Notes under the pieces: generated by a model
What the model was told of the DNA's origin: nothing
What the model saw: only the letters and a program-made list of their open reading frames with translations
Database searches by the model: none
Source of the DNA: Nannochloropsis salina CCMP1776
Taxonomy: Eukaryota; Sar; Eustigmatophyceae; Eustigmatales; Monodopsidaceae
NCBI GenBank assembly: GCA_004565275.1
Contig: SDOX01000122.1
Coordinates: forward strand, 942,642 to 1,006,641
Length of the DNA stretch: 64,000 bases
Direction: 5' to 3'
Shown: piece after piece, positions 54,755-64,000 of the stretch
Layout of the letters: every line of letters starts with the position of its first letter
Numbering within the stretch: the first letter of the stretch is position 1
Translations under genes and position numbers: made by a program

Positions 54755-54990
54755 GCAGGGAAGGAAGTTACGGTTCCCCAGAAAATCTTTCATATCGCAA
54801 GTAAAAATTTAAAGAATAAAGCAGATGTTAAAGACATCCTGTTCATTTCGTTCGGGCGCCGTGGACTTCCCGCCTGAGAGGGGGGGCCGCGGCCCTTCCT
54901 GCTCTCAGACCACCACCACCTCCCTGTAAAATTCGTGTACATCGTACCTTCCTTTTTTACACCTCCTGTAACTTTTGAAAGGGAGCATGC

Positions 54991-55828
54991 TTACAACTCC
55001 TCCTTCTCGCCCTCCATTCTTCCCACGCTCCCTTCTTCCATGAACTCCAGGGCATTCCCATCCAGATCCCGACAGAACACCGCGCGTCGCCCGGATTTAC
55101 TCATGGTAAAAGGCACGCCTTCCTCTGTTAGCCTCGCCATCAGCGGATCGATGTTGTCGACCGTGAATGCCACATGCCGGTCTCGTCCTCCATGCTCCGG
55201 CCTCCCTCTCGTAGGATCGGGGTTGGGTAATTCCATTAAATGGATCTGTTGGGCACCACCACGCACAAAGGCCCCCGGGAAAGGGAGGGTGGAGGGGCGC
55301 AAATGTGTGTCGTCCTCAAAGCCGAGGACGTCCAGGTAGAATCTCTTCACGAAAATGTGGGGGCAAAGATCCGTGGAGGGATTATGTGAGACAGACAACA
55401 TCTCTAACAACGCCAAAACACGCAACACTAGCAACGGCAGGGGAAAGTTCCTTTGAATTTGAAGACAAGATAAAGGTAAATTTTGCTACGCAGAGCGCAC
55501 TCCGTAATGTTGTTGCAGTCGTGCATCACGTGCCTCTAAAATTGATCCCGTGAAAGTAGAAGCCCGGACATATGGTGTCGTATCTTCCTGTCTTGAGATC
55601 TTTCCTCCCCGATCTCGTTATCTACACACTCTTTACATTTTTATCTGGACGTACCATGGACGATTGTGTGTCCGAGACGAGAATGCCCGCGTGCGCAATA
55701 CCACCAAAGACCGGCTTGGGTGACTTGACAGACATGGACAAGACGAAGCCATCCGTGGAACGTGAGACGAGTAGGGAGCAGACGCCAAAGAACGTGAGCA
55801 GCGGAGGTATGCTATGCAGGATGGGCAT
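54991..55828 (-). CDS. VOC-superfamily protein (glyoxalase I / dioxygenase fold)
   Basis: Exons 55828-55655 and 55344-54991 give 175 residues. After a hydrophobic N-terminus (MPILHSIPPLLTFFGVCSLLV) that looks like a signal peptide, the paired beta-alpha-beta-beta-beta modules are visible: GGIAHAGILVSDTQSSMRFYLDVLGFEDD, QIHLMELPNPDP, GRDRHVAFTVDNIDPLMARLTEEGVPFTMSKSGRRAVFCRDLDGNALEFME. Candidate metal ligands are His in AHAGIL, His/Glu in IHLMEL, His in RHVAF and Glu in LEFME. This resembles lactoylglutathione-lyase-like proteins of the bacterial/algal small type; the reaction is not established. ER entry or plastid targeting is possible; no clear ASAF motif. Converges with COQ10, with 236 bp between the stops. 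Confidence 0.85.
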
Positions 55829-56326
55829 TTCGCAGAGTGTCGACCTCTCGGTTACCGAGACGAGTTTTACCTTTGCCTCTGTGAGTGTGAGCAAGTCAAT
55901 GCAGGTTGTTGGAACAAGTCGTTGTCGAAAACACCGATGCAAATACTTATTGAAAAATTCTCAAAATGTGACGGGCGTGAAATTGGAAGACGCAATACCA
56001 GCTCCCAGTCTTTTTATCAAGGATCGACTGAGCATGACCGACCAATCCGGCAGCCGGCAGTGTCTTAACATTTCTGCTTTTTCCTTCTTGCACACTTTTT
56101 CTGTCTCTCTTCCGGGTAGTAAATACTCGGCAACGACAGGAACTCGCGCCGTTCACTGGAAAGCTGATAAGAAGCAGACATAATCTTAATTCGAGCATGA
56201 AAAATATTTGAAAGAGAGCCTGGCTATGCTTTGATGTTGTGCTTTGTAGTCAAGTTGTGCTTCTATTCTTTAAACATGGAAAGAATCGTTTCCACTGATA
56301 TGCACTCACACAAATCATCAGTAATT
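55829..56326. other. Intergenic, between two minus-strand genes
   Basis: About 0.5 kb. The plus-strand frame at 55572-56183 is the antisense of the VOC gene and its upstream region, with no domain. Confidence 0.45.
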
Positions 56327-58922
56327 TCAACACCATTTAATCCTATTCCCGACTTTATATCTCACACAAGCCAAGACACCACCAGATAAAATAAAACTCC
56401 AAAGCCAAAACCACAGGTACCCATACTCCCACGACAATTCAGGCATGCTGGGGTCCCCCTGATTGGTTTGAAAATTCATCCCGAAGACTCCGGCCAGGAA
56501 GCTAGCCGGGGTGAAAATGCTCGTGATGATCGTGATAAACAGCAAGATCTCATTGATCCGTTCCTCTCGATGGTTGTGAGCCTCGTCAATTATGCTCTGG
56601 GCCATGTTCGACAGACCTGACAAGCCATCCAAACAACGTTCCAAATGGTCGTCCACGTCTTGATAGTAAAGCTGAAGCTCCGTCGGCGCGATGCGTATCA
56701 GCTGTCGGATAATAGGTTTCGAAAGTGCCACCCGCCGCTGTAGCCAGAGCAAATCCAACTTGGTGTCCATGACCATCTTTGTCCTGCCTTTCCCGAAATT
56801 GGCCCCGCTTTGGTGCAGCATGTCTTGAAAATACGAGACTCTGATCTGATACGCCTCGACTATGGGTACCAACCGGTCCACGTTATAATCGAGGATGGAA
56901 TGAAGCAACCAGTGCGCGCTGTTCCCCTCCACGGTGCCTCTGGTGTGATACATGCCCTCGGCCACTTCGAGCATCACGTGGATGTCGAACGTGTCCTCTC
57001 TGTCCACCGCGAAGGGCAAGGAGGTGTCGTGCGTGGCTGCGTGGTCAAAAAGAACGTCCTCCTCCCCGCCTTCCTCCGGATGCTCGACAGGCATGGAGGT
57101 GTCGATAACTTGGTCCTCCCAGGTACTCTCCTCGTGTCCTGAAAGCTGTGGGGGGGCGTCGGTCACCCCGCCTTGGCCATTCATGGCTGTGCTCTTGGCA
57201 AATGAGACCTTTTGGACCATGCCCATGGCGTCTTGCTGGCTGGCATCGAGTTTCCCGTGCAGGATTGTCGCCCCTGGTCTCCGCTCGTTCTCACGGTCGT
57301 CTAGCGAGGTGCTGCCTTGGACTGTCTTTCCTTGTTGTGGGGAGGGACGTTCGGGGGCCTGTTGCGGGGGCGGCAACAGGCCCAGGCTCTTCTGTGTTTC
57401 CACCGGTATCATCGAGCCCATCCGCCTGAATGACAGGGGCGGAGGGACAGACAGGTGCTCAGCACCCTTCCTCCGCGTCCCCGACTGTATTCGTTCCGAG
57501 AGGGGGCGTAAGACACGTGTGGACGGCGTAGATGGTGTCGTGCCCCCCAGCACCGACACCGTCCTCCGCATCGACATGCGGGTGCCAGTTTTGTTGTTGA
57601 CGGCTCGCCAAGGGGTACGGATGTTGATCACCGCGTTGTCGTTCTTGGGCGGGGCGGTGGAGAAGATTCCCCCCGTGGACTCCTCCAGCATGATAGGGAA
57701 AGGCCGTTTCCGTCGCCCTAATCGGTCGGTGCTCACCCCGACCACGTCGTGATTCTCCGCCAGCCAGGCTTTCAGGGCCCTTTCCGTCTCCCGTGCCAGG
57801 CGCAGAGTGGAGACAACGATGAAATAATTCCCTCCCTGGAGGGTCATTTTCGGCTTCTGCGTCTCCAAGCGGAGCACATCCTCCAAATGCAGACTGTGAA
57901 TCCGGTACTTCACAGCGAGGCGCAAAATGTTGATGTAGTCGTGGGACTCGACCTGATGATCGTGGAAAGAGGGATGGAAAGTCAGGTGAGCTCATCGATC
58001 GCAACTTTTGTGCGCAGAAGACATGGACATTGCCCGGCGACATTGTGGTGGTAGGGGTTCCTGCCTGTAGGCTTCTGTCTAGCAGGGTGTTCATGGCGTC
58101 CGCCACACTCGATCAAGCCTACTGTGCCCTTAAAATACCCAACATGTGAGAAGAAATGCGTCCGCATGTTTTTGGGGGGCTCACCGTTATCCAATTTAAC
58201 AAAGTCTCGGGCGCCTGCCGACCCAGGAAAAAATTTCGAAACCGGTTTCCTTCTGACAAGTCTCGCTTGTACATTTGGTTACGCGTGAAATCGAAGACTT
58301 TCATCAGCAAGCTTTCGTCCAATCCCAGGTTTCCCAGCATGGAATGCTGCTGATTGGTCATCTTACTCCCTGCAGGACCAAGTGGAGGAGGGGCCCGGGA
58401 GGCTGCATGCTCCCCGTCACTTGCCTCTGCCATCGCACCCCCGACTCCGTCACCGGTCCTCGCATATGAAGATTCCAATGAGTGATCTACCAAAGGTGGC
58501 AACAAAAGTTCTAATTTCAAACGTCGAAGCACGGCACCAAAGGTCTCTTGAGTCACGAAGCCAGTGGCGTCCTCTGAAGACGACGTGGCTCTCCATAGTG
58601 CCTCTAGCGCAGGCAGGTCACTTGGAAGACTATTGCCGTTAAATGTGATTAAACATCTATTCAGACCCTCAGTGAACTGTGGGCGGCTTAGGTTTCCTGT
58701 TTTGTCGCGATCAAGTACATTAAAGGCTTTGACGATTGCTTCTTCTGAGGAGTCAACCCTCCTATGAATCCCCGGCAGCAAGCTTCCTTCAAGGCTCGCT
58801 TCGTCCACAAGATCAAGCCAAATGTATTCAGGTATTCTGGACATGTCCACAGCATCCGAGACTGTGGATGTAGCGTCCCGGTCGTTCTTGTTTGAGGGTG
58901 CGGCTTTAGATATTGACGGCAT
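56327..58922 (-). CDS. CorA-type Mg2+ transporter with EF-hand-like N-terminus (GMN form)
   Basis: Magnesium channel/transporter of the CorA/Mrs2 superfamily. Exons 58922-58185 and 57952-56327 give 787 residues. An upstream extension of the frame lacks ATG. The N-terminal region has an EF-hand-like loop at 71-82 (DRDKTGNLSRPQ) with a second acidic helix after it, then the CorA cytosolic domain (NFFLGRQAPETLLNWIT; INILRLAVKYRIHSLHLEDVLRLE), a long Ser/Pro-rich insert (about 300-500), and the helical stalk (TKLDLLWLQRRVALSKPIIRQL; YYQDVDDHLERCL). Two membrane helices flank the filter: LFITIITSIFTPASFLAGVFGMNF with GMN at about 737-739, then MPELSWEYGYLWFWLWSFILSGGVLACV. The MPEL loop is kept. 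Divergent from and paralogous to the next gene. Confidence 0.9.
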
Positions 58923-59232
58923 TGGGGATGGGCCGCCGGGGCCGTTCCGGAGGAGGTGGTTGACCGGAGTTGAATGGGAGGACACTCCTGTATGGGAATC
59001 GCAACGTCAAGTGTATGACATACTCTTCAAGGTTTGCTTACAATGGGTGTGGCAATGTGACAGTACAATCCGTGGGGGTAACCCCATTCTTCGGTCAAAA
59101 GGCGGTGTAATTATGAGGCACAGAGCTTGCGGATGAAACCGTTACGCACTCTCTGCAACCCTGGCAACAGGTGTGAAAGCCACTCATTTGCCTGCCTAGC
59201 TCACCAGCGTTTTCATTTTGAAAGACAGGATC
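58923..59232. promoter_or_regulatory. Divergent promoter region of the CorA pair
   Basis: 310 bp between the start codons of the two paralogous CorA genes; likely a shared promoter. No specific motif assigned. Confidence 0.5.
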
Positions 59233-62101
59233 ATGTCAGACTCAGACCAATATTCGAGAGAAATGCTGGAGCAAGCTCTTCTGGATTCATTGCAAGATAG
59301 GAGCCCTGTTATGCCGCCGCCGGACCCCGCCCCCCAACAATCCGACTCAGACGAAGACGGTGTAGAATGGGAGGAGCGACTATGGAGAGAATTACCACAG
59401 GAATTATGGGATAAAGTTGTGATGCGAAATGGCGTGCCTGGCTTACACGACAGTAGGGCTATCTGCAAGACCTTGATTGAAGCTTTATATGACCCCCGCA
59501 TTCACAAGGTACGGTCTCGTCGGTCTGGAAAAGGCTGATTTGGCCTGAAAGGCTGGCCCCTCCGGCTTTTTTACTTCTTTTCTCCACCACCCGTCCAAAA
59601 TGCGCCGCAAACGCTTTTTCAAATGCTGTTAGCTATGAACCCATCCCTGCCTTTGTTTTCCCTACAGTTTTGGATGTTGACGTATTGATTATTGTAGGCT
59701 TGTACACCTGATCACGGCTCTCCTGCTCCCAAGGCAGGAGAACATCGAATGCAATTCGCGACTCAGTCCGTCACGAAAGCTATTGACAGTTCTTTTTCTC
59801 GGGTTGGAGACCTCTGACAGGCGATTGTGTGTATAATCTCTGCAAATTTCTCAGTACATGACTGATTTTTGCTGCCGTCACTCGCCAACCTTTCTGAATT
59901 TGATTGCACTAATGCTAGCTTTCCCAACATCCCGAACCACAGCATGTAGACGTGACTAAGGACGGGCTGCGGCGATTCTTTGAGGCCTTGACCACCCACT
60001 CGGACCATGTGCTGCACTCCCACGAGCTGCAGGAAGCATTTCAACGCACCTTGAAAGATTTTGGCGTGTGGGAAGGTGAGCGGCCGGAATTCCGACAATA
60101 TTGGAAGAAGACCTGGGCGGAAATGTTGCTTGTCCTGACCCGTGTCGTGCACGGGGAGAAAAGCTCGGGGTCGGCGGGGGGCGAGGCCCGGCGTCAGGGG
60201 GATACTTTCTGCTTCGGAGCTTTCGCGGGATTGCTCCGAAGGCTCAAATTAGAGTTGGCTTTGCGGGTCTGGGAAAAGTCCATGGGACCCAGAGTCATGT
60301 CGTTGGCCTCGCGTCGGTCCATCGTGGAGATTGATATCGACGAGGGGAAGCGTGGTCGCGGTGGAAGCGGCGAACAGGGGGGCAATGGCCAGGAAATACC
60401 GGAAATACCGGGAATAGCGGATGGGAAATGGCCCCGACGGTTGAGCGCCTTGTACAATTTGGAAGAGGAAGAAGTGGTTTTGAAAACCTACGTCTGGAAC
60501 GCCCGCCGGGTCCAGGGACTGGACGTGACGCGTCGGAACATGCGAGATTTCTTCCTGGGGCACCGGGATCCAGAGTGGCGGGTGCGGTGGGTGATTGCCG
60601 ACTGGTCAGACAGGGCCAACATCATCCGCCTGAGTATCAAGTACCGCTTCCACCCGTTACATTTGGAAGACGTGCTCAAGCTGGAGCGGCAGCAACCTCG
60701 CTTTCTCAAGTACGGAGGTCATTATTTTCTTATCTTGCCCTTGTTGCGCCTGGTCCGGGATGCCGCGGAAGCCAAAGGCGAGCACAGCACCCGTACCACC
60801 CCCACCAGCCTCCCTGACCACGAGACCCCATCCAAGAAAGAGGACAGGTGGAAAGCAGCCGCGTCACACGACTTCGCGGACATTGCCCTCGAAACCTCGC
60901 GTTTGGCGATTTTTGCCGCCGGCCCCCCCCATTTTGACACCATCATCACCATCCACGGGGCTTGGCAACGCGTCCGCAACAGGTGCTGCTCCCTGGAACC
61001 CCCAACGTCCAACGAGTCGGTTCCCGGGAAACGGAACGTCTTTGAACGGATGACCGCCCCGGTGCCCATCGACACAGCAGCCTGCGCGGCCATCCCCATG
61101 GAGGCGGCTCCCTCCCTTGCCTGGACACACGACACCTTCTCCACCCCCTCCATTCCCCCTCTCCCGGGGGACCTCTCTTCTGCACCGCGGTCGGGAGACA
61201 AGCCTCATGCTTTGAATCCAGAAGATTCGACCCCCCGGCCCATGGGTCCTACCAGCGTCTTGGGCGCTGCCTTCCGCCTCCTCCATGAGGACTACAGCTC
61301 CGTGAGACATGGAAATTCGAATTGGATGTTGCACACGATACTCGAAACCATCACTAAGATGATTATTCCCATCATGGCCTTGTATGAAACTCGGCTTCTC
61401 GCTTTTCAGAGGGATCTGAACGGGCCGGACGCGCCGCGAATGCGTGAGCGTCTGAGCAAACCCATTATGGACGTGAAGCACGACTTGATATCGCTGCAAC
61501 AACGCATAAAAAGCATGCTTCCCGTGCTTCGGGGCCTGATCAGTGAACCGAGCTTGCGGGAGGACGAAGCGCTTTTTTATATCCAGGGGGTTCACGACGA
61601 TTTGCACGTGCTCTACGATGATATCAACACCATGTTGGTCCTGGCGCAAAGCTTGCTGGACGAAAGCAAGTACTTGAAGGATGATACCCGGAACGAGGCC
61701 TTGAAGCTCTTCGCCGTCGTCACGGCGTTGTTTTGTCCCTTACAATTTATCGCGGGCTACTTCGGGACTAATTTTGTCGGTAAGGCTCGCGCCTGGCCAC
61801 GGGCAGCGGGAAGGATCTGTCGGTCGTTTGGGAAGTCGTTAGAGAGGACCTTAATTACATCTTTGTGGCATACGAAGTTACATGGAGGGAGTTCGTCGGC
61901 AAGCATTCCGTGTTGGTCACTCGTTGCGACTCACGCGTCCTAAAATTCCCCCCTCGGCATCTATCCACAGACGTGCACACAGGACGCTCGACAATACCGT
62001 TAATGAACCACCCCGATGGACCTCTTTTCTTTTGGCTGATATGCCTTGTGCTGACTGCGTTCTTTTTGGCGTACATTCGTTACAGCCGGCGGTGGATTTA
62101 A
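59233..62101 (+). CDS. CorA-type transporter paralogue with GTN in place of GMN
   Basis: Exons 59233-59508, 59943-61779 and 61971-62101 give 747 residues. The architecture repeats the neighbour: helical N-terminal region (RRFFEALTTHSDHVLHSHELQEAF), shared motif GAFAGLLRRLKLEL, RRNMRDFFLGHRDPEWRVRWVIADW, INI-like ANIIRLSIKYRFHPLHLEDVLKLE, disordered insert, stalk (DVKHDLISLQQRIKSMLPVLRGLI; FYIQGVHDDLHVLYDD). The filter reads GYFGTNFV: GTN at about 700-702 where CorA proteins have GMN. The following loop is DVHTGRSTIPLMNHPDG instead of the MPEL loop. The last exon adds the second helix LFFWLICLVLTAFFLAYIRYSRRWI. Reading through the intron after NFV would give a tail without this helix, so splicing at 61780 is well supported. 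Function as an Mg2+ channel is doubtful. Confidence 0.86.
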
Positions 62102-62628
62102 GGACGGGGAGGGGAGGTGCACATGGGCCACGGCCTGGACCCCACCCGTGCCGCCAGCGTGGGAGATCACCAAGACGCGTCCTCCCTCTGTCCTGCGCGT
62201 ACACGACAGAAGTGGGGAGCACAAAAGGACGCGAGGAATCCTGGAAGCACCGTAGCCTTGGGTGGTTGGGATGGGATAAGTGCATGTATGCGCATGCGAT
62301 GTGCATTTGTACGAAGCAATAGAAAACTGGGCTGGATTAATGTGCTTGGGAATAAATGAATGAAATGATGATAGAGGGCATATATGTTCGACTCTTAATC
62401 TTGCCGTGTGGCTAGGCAATCATGATGAAAAATCAAAGCACAATCTTAAAAATAGAAATAAGAGGTGGGAGGGTTGCAGGTTCGCGTAACTCTGGCCAGC
62501 GCCAAACGAGGTGTCTACCGGAGCACGGTACATAAACCCCTCGTTTCGTTCGTCGAGAGCGAGCTTTTCTTTTTTGGGGAATCGTTTGCCACCCCCATCG
62601 CCCGTTGCTTTCTCACCGGAAAGAGTTG
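62102..62628. other. Convergent intergenic region
   Basis: About 0.5 kb between the stops of the second CorA gene and RPN6. No gene seen. Confidence 0.45.
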
Positions 62629-64000
62629 TTAGGCAGAGGACGCCGCCCCCTCCCCCCCCCCGCCTCCGCCCTCTCTCGCATGCCCGGCATAAACCATTTT
62701 TTGTGCCCGTCGAAAGAGACTGTCCACCACCATGCCCAGATTGCCCACCAATTCCAAGCCGTGGGAGAAGGTTTTGTCCAACGTAGATCGTTCGTAGACG
62801 AGCAATTGTCCTTTTCCTTGGTCCAGGGTGCCATGAAGCTTATCGTCCAGGATCATCTGCGAGAGTTTCCTCTCCACGCTCTTCTGAGGAAGGTTGATCA
62901 GAGTGGCCACGTGCTCGATCTCCACGCACGAGAAAGGTTCGATGATTTTCAACAAATTTGATTCCAGGAGCTGCTCGTAGACGATATGGACGTGGTGTGT
63001 GAGCAGCAAATCCTGGGCGAGCACGCCCCCGTAGGTCTTCCGGGCCGCATCGAAGGCCTCCAAACTCCTTTCCTTGGCCGCGGCGGCAATGGCAATCAGC
63101 GCATTCATCCCGTCCCCTGCGTATTTCAAACCGTGCTTGCTCGTCACTGCCGAGACGTCCTGAGGGGCACCCTGCAGCACCAGGCAAAGCATCATGTATT
63201 CCAAGCATTTCGGCGCCCGCAAGTCCGATAAAGAATCGAAGGCCTCGAAAGCTTCCAAAAAGTACGAATGGGCGGTTTTGTAGTCCCCTTCCTCGCAATG
63301 CAGCACCCCAGACATCTGATCCAGCTCCGCTTGCATAGCAGGCACCACATAGATGCTGTTCCCGGCGGTGCGGGCGGCCGTAAGCGCAGCCTTGGCCTTG
63401 GGCAGGTTCCGAAGGGCGTGATCGATCCTGGCTTCTACCAAATGGGTCTCCACCAAGAGCTGCTTGTCGTCGAATTTCTTGAGTTCCCGCAACAGCTTGC
63501 TGATCAAGGCCAGAGCGCCTGAATAGTCCGCGCGTGCGTACAATAAGGTGGCGAGGCGGGATTCAATCCGTTGCCGGAGGAAGGTTCGTTTCTGGGCAAT
63601 GCACCAGGCCACAACCTGAATAAGATAATAAAACAGTTAGCGGTGAACGCAGGGACCATTGATAGTGGAGGGCGGGAGTGAATGCCAACAAGATCAGCCC
63701 GAGCCACTACGTAGTGTCCCTGCCCGGATCAGCGGCCCGGTTCCTCTTTTCTCACCTCTCTGCAGAGATCCACCTGGAGATCGACAGAATCCGGGACTTT
63801 GGTGACGATATCAATGATCGTCCGCACAATTTTGGCAGTCTTGGCTTTGGGAATCTGGGCGAAGAAAACATCGCTGGTCTTTAAGAGCAGCATCACCTCT
63901 TGAAATTGGTGAGCATCCGCGTGTAATTTCGCCAAGCGATAGATGGCTTCTTCCTTGAGGCGTTGCGCGGCGTCGTCCTCTCGATCCGGCGTGTTAACGA
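62629..64000 (-). CDS. RPN6: 26S proteasome regulatory subunit RPN6 / PSMD11 (5' partial)
   Basis: Lid subunit that ties the proteasome lid to the base and core particle. The visible exons are 64000-63756 (open at the right edge) and 63615-62629; the N-terminal part lies beyond the window. The sequence follows PSMD11: VNTPDREDDAAQRLKEEAIYRLAKL, VVAWCIAQKRTFLRQRIESRLATLLY, LLRELKKFDDKQLLVETHLVEARIDHALRNLPKAKAALTAARTAGNSIY, KTAHSYFLEAFEAFDSL, LKYAGDGMNALIAIAAAAKERSLEAF, and the PCI domain with winged helix: LLESNLLKIIEPFSCVEIEHVATLINLPQKSVERKLSQMILDDKLHGTLDQGKG. A Gly-rich extra tail (AREGGGGGGEGAASSA) ends the protein, absent from animal homologues as far as I recall. Confidence 0.95.

Overview
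This window is nuclear DNA of a eukaryote with a secondary plastid, most like a eustigmatophyte/stramenopile alga of the Nannochloropsis/Microchloropsis type. The naming is an inference. It rests on spliceosomal introns with GT-AG ends throughout, long eukaryote-specific proteins (SHPRH, SKI2, RPN6, PIG-S, COQ10), and a cysteine synthase that opens with a signal peptide followed by an ASAF motif, the bipartite plastid address of heterokont algae. Genes are compact, on both strands, and often head-to-head or tail-to-tail. I saw no rRNA, tRNA, CRISPR array, transposon or virus-like element.

Left third (1-24 kb): a stromal processing peptidase of family M16 (minus, runs off the left edge), a 7.2-kb SHPRH-like SNF2/PHD/RING gene (plus), a plastid O-acetylserine (thiol) lyase (minus), a DMT-family transporter (minus), a MYND-finger protein (plus), an iron-containing alcohol dehydrogenase resembling phosphonoacetaldehyde reductases (minus) and an AzgA-type purine permease (minus).

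Middle (24-44 kb): a long-chain mannitol dehydrogenase-family enzyme with a large N-terminal extension, an ABCG half-transporter, a Rab32-like GTPase with a long N-terminal extension, a BcsA-like GT2 glucan synthase (all plus), and a mitochondrial Lon protease in ten exons (minus).

Right third (44-64 kb): the SKI2 RNA helicase in at least 16 exons (plus, head-to-head with Lon), PIG-S (minus), COQ10 (plus), a VOC/glyoxalase-fold protein (minus), two divergent CorA-type Mg2+ transporters, one with GMN and one with GTN, and the proteasome lid subunit RPN6 (minus, 5' end beyond the right edge).

Most genes are unrelated housekeeping functions: protein turnover (SPP, Lon, RPN6), RNA decay (SKI2), GPI anchoring (PIG-S), Q biosynthesis (COQ10), cell wall (GT2), sugar alcohol and sulfur metabolism, and transport. 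The two CorA genes are the only clear local duplication. From about 41 to 50 kb the introns of Lon and SKI2 are filled with (GGGA)n/(CCCT)n tracts that reach into exons. Exon joins below were read by eye from GT-AG sites, reading phase and family homology; every multi-exon model given closes in frame.
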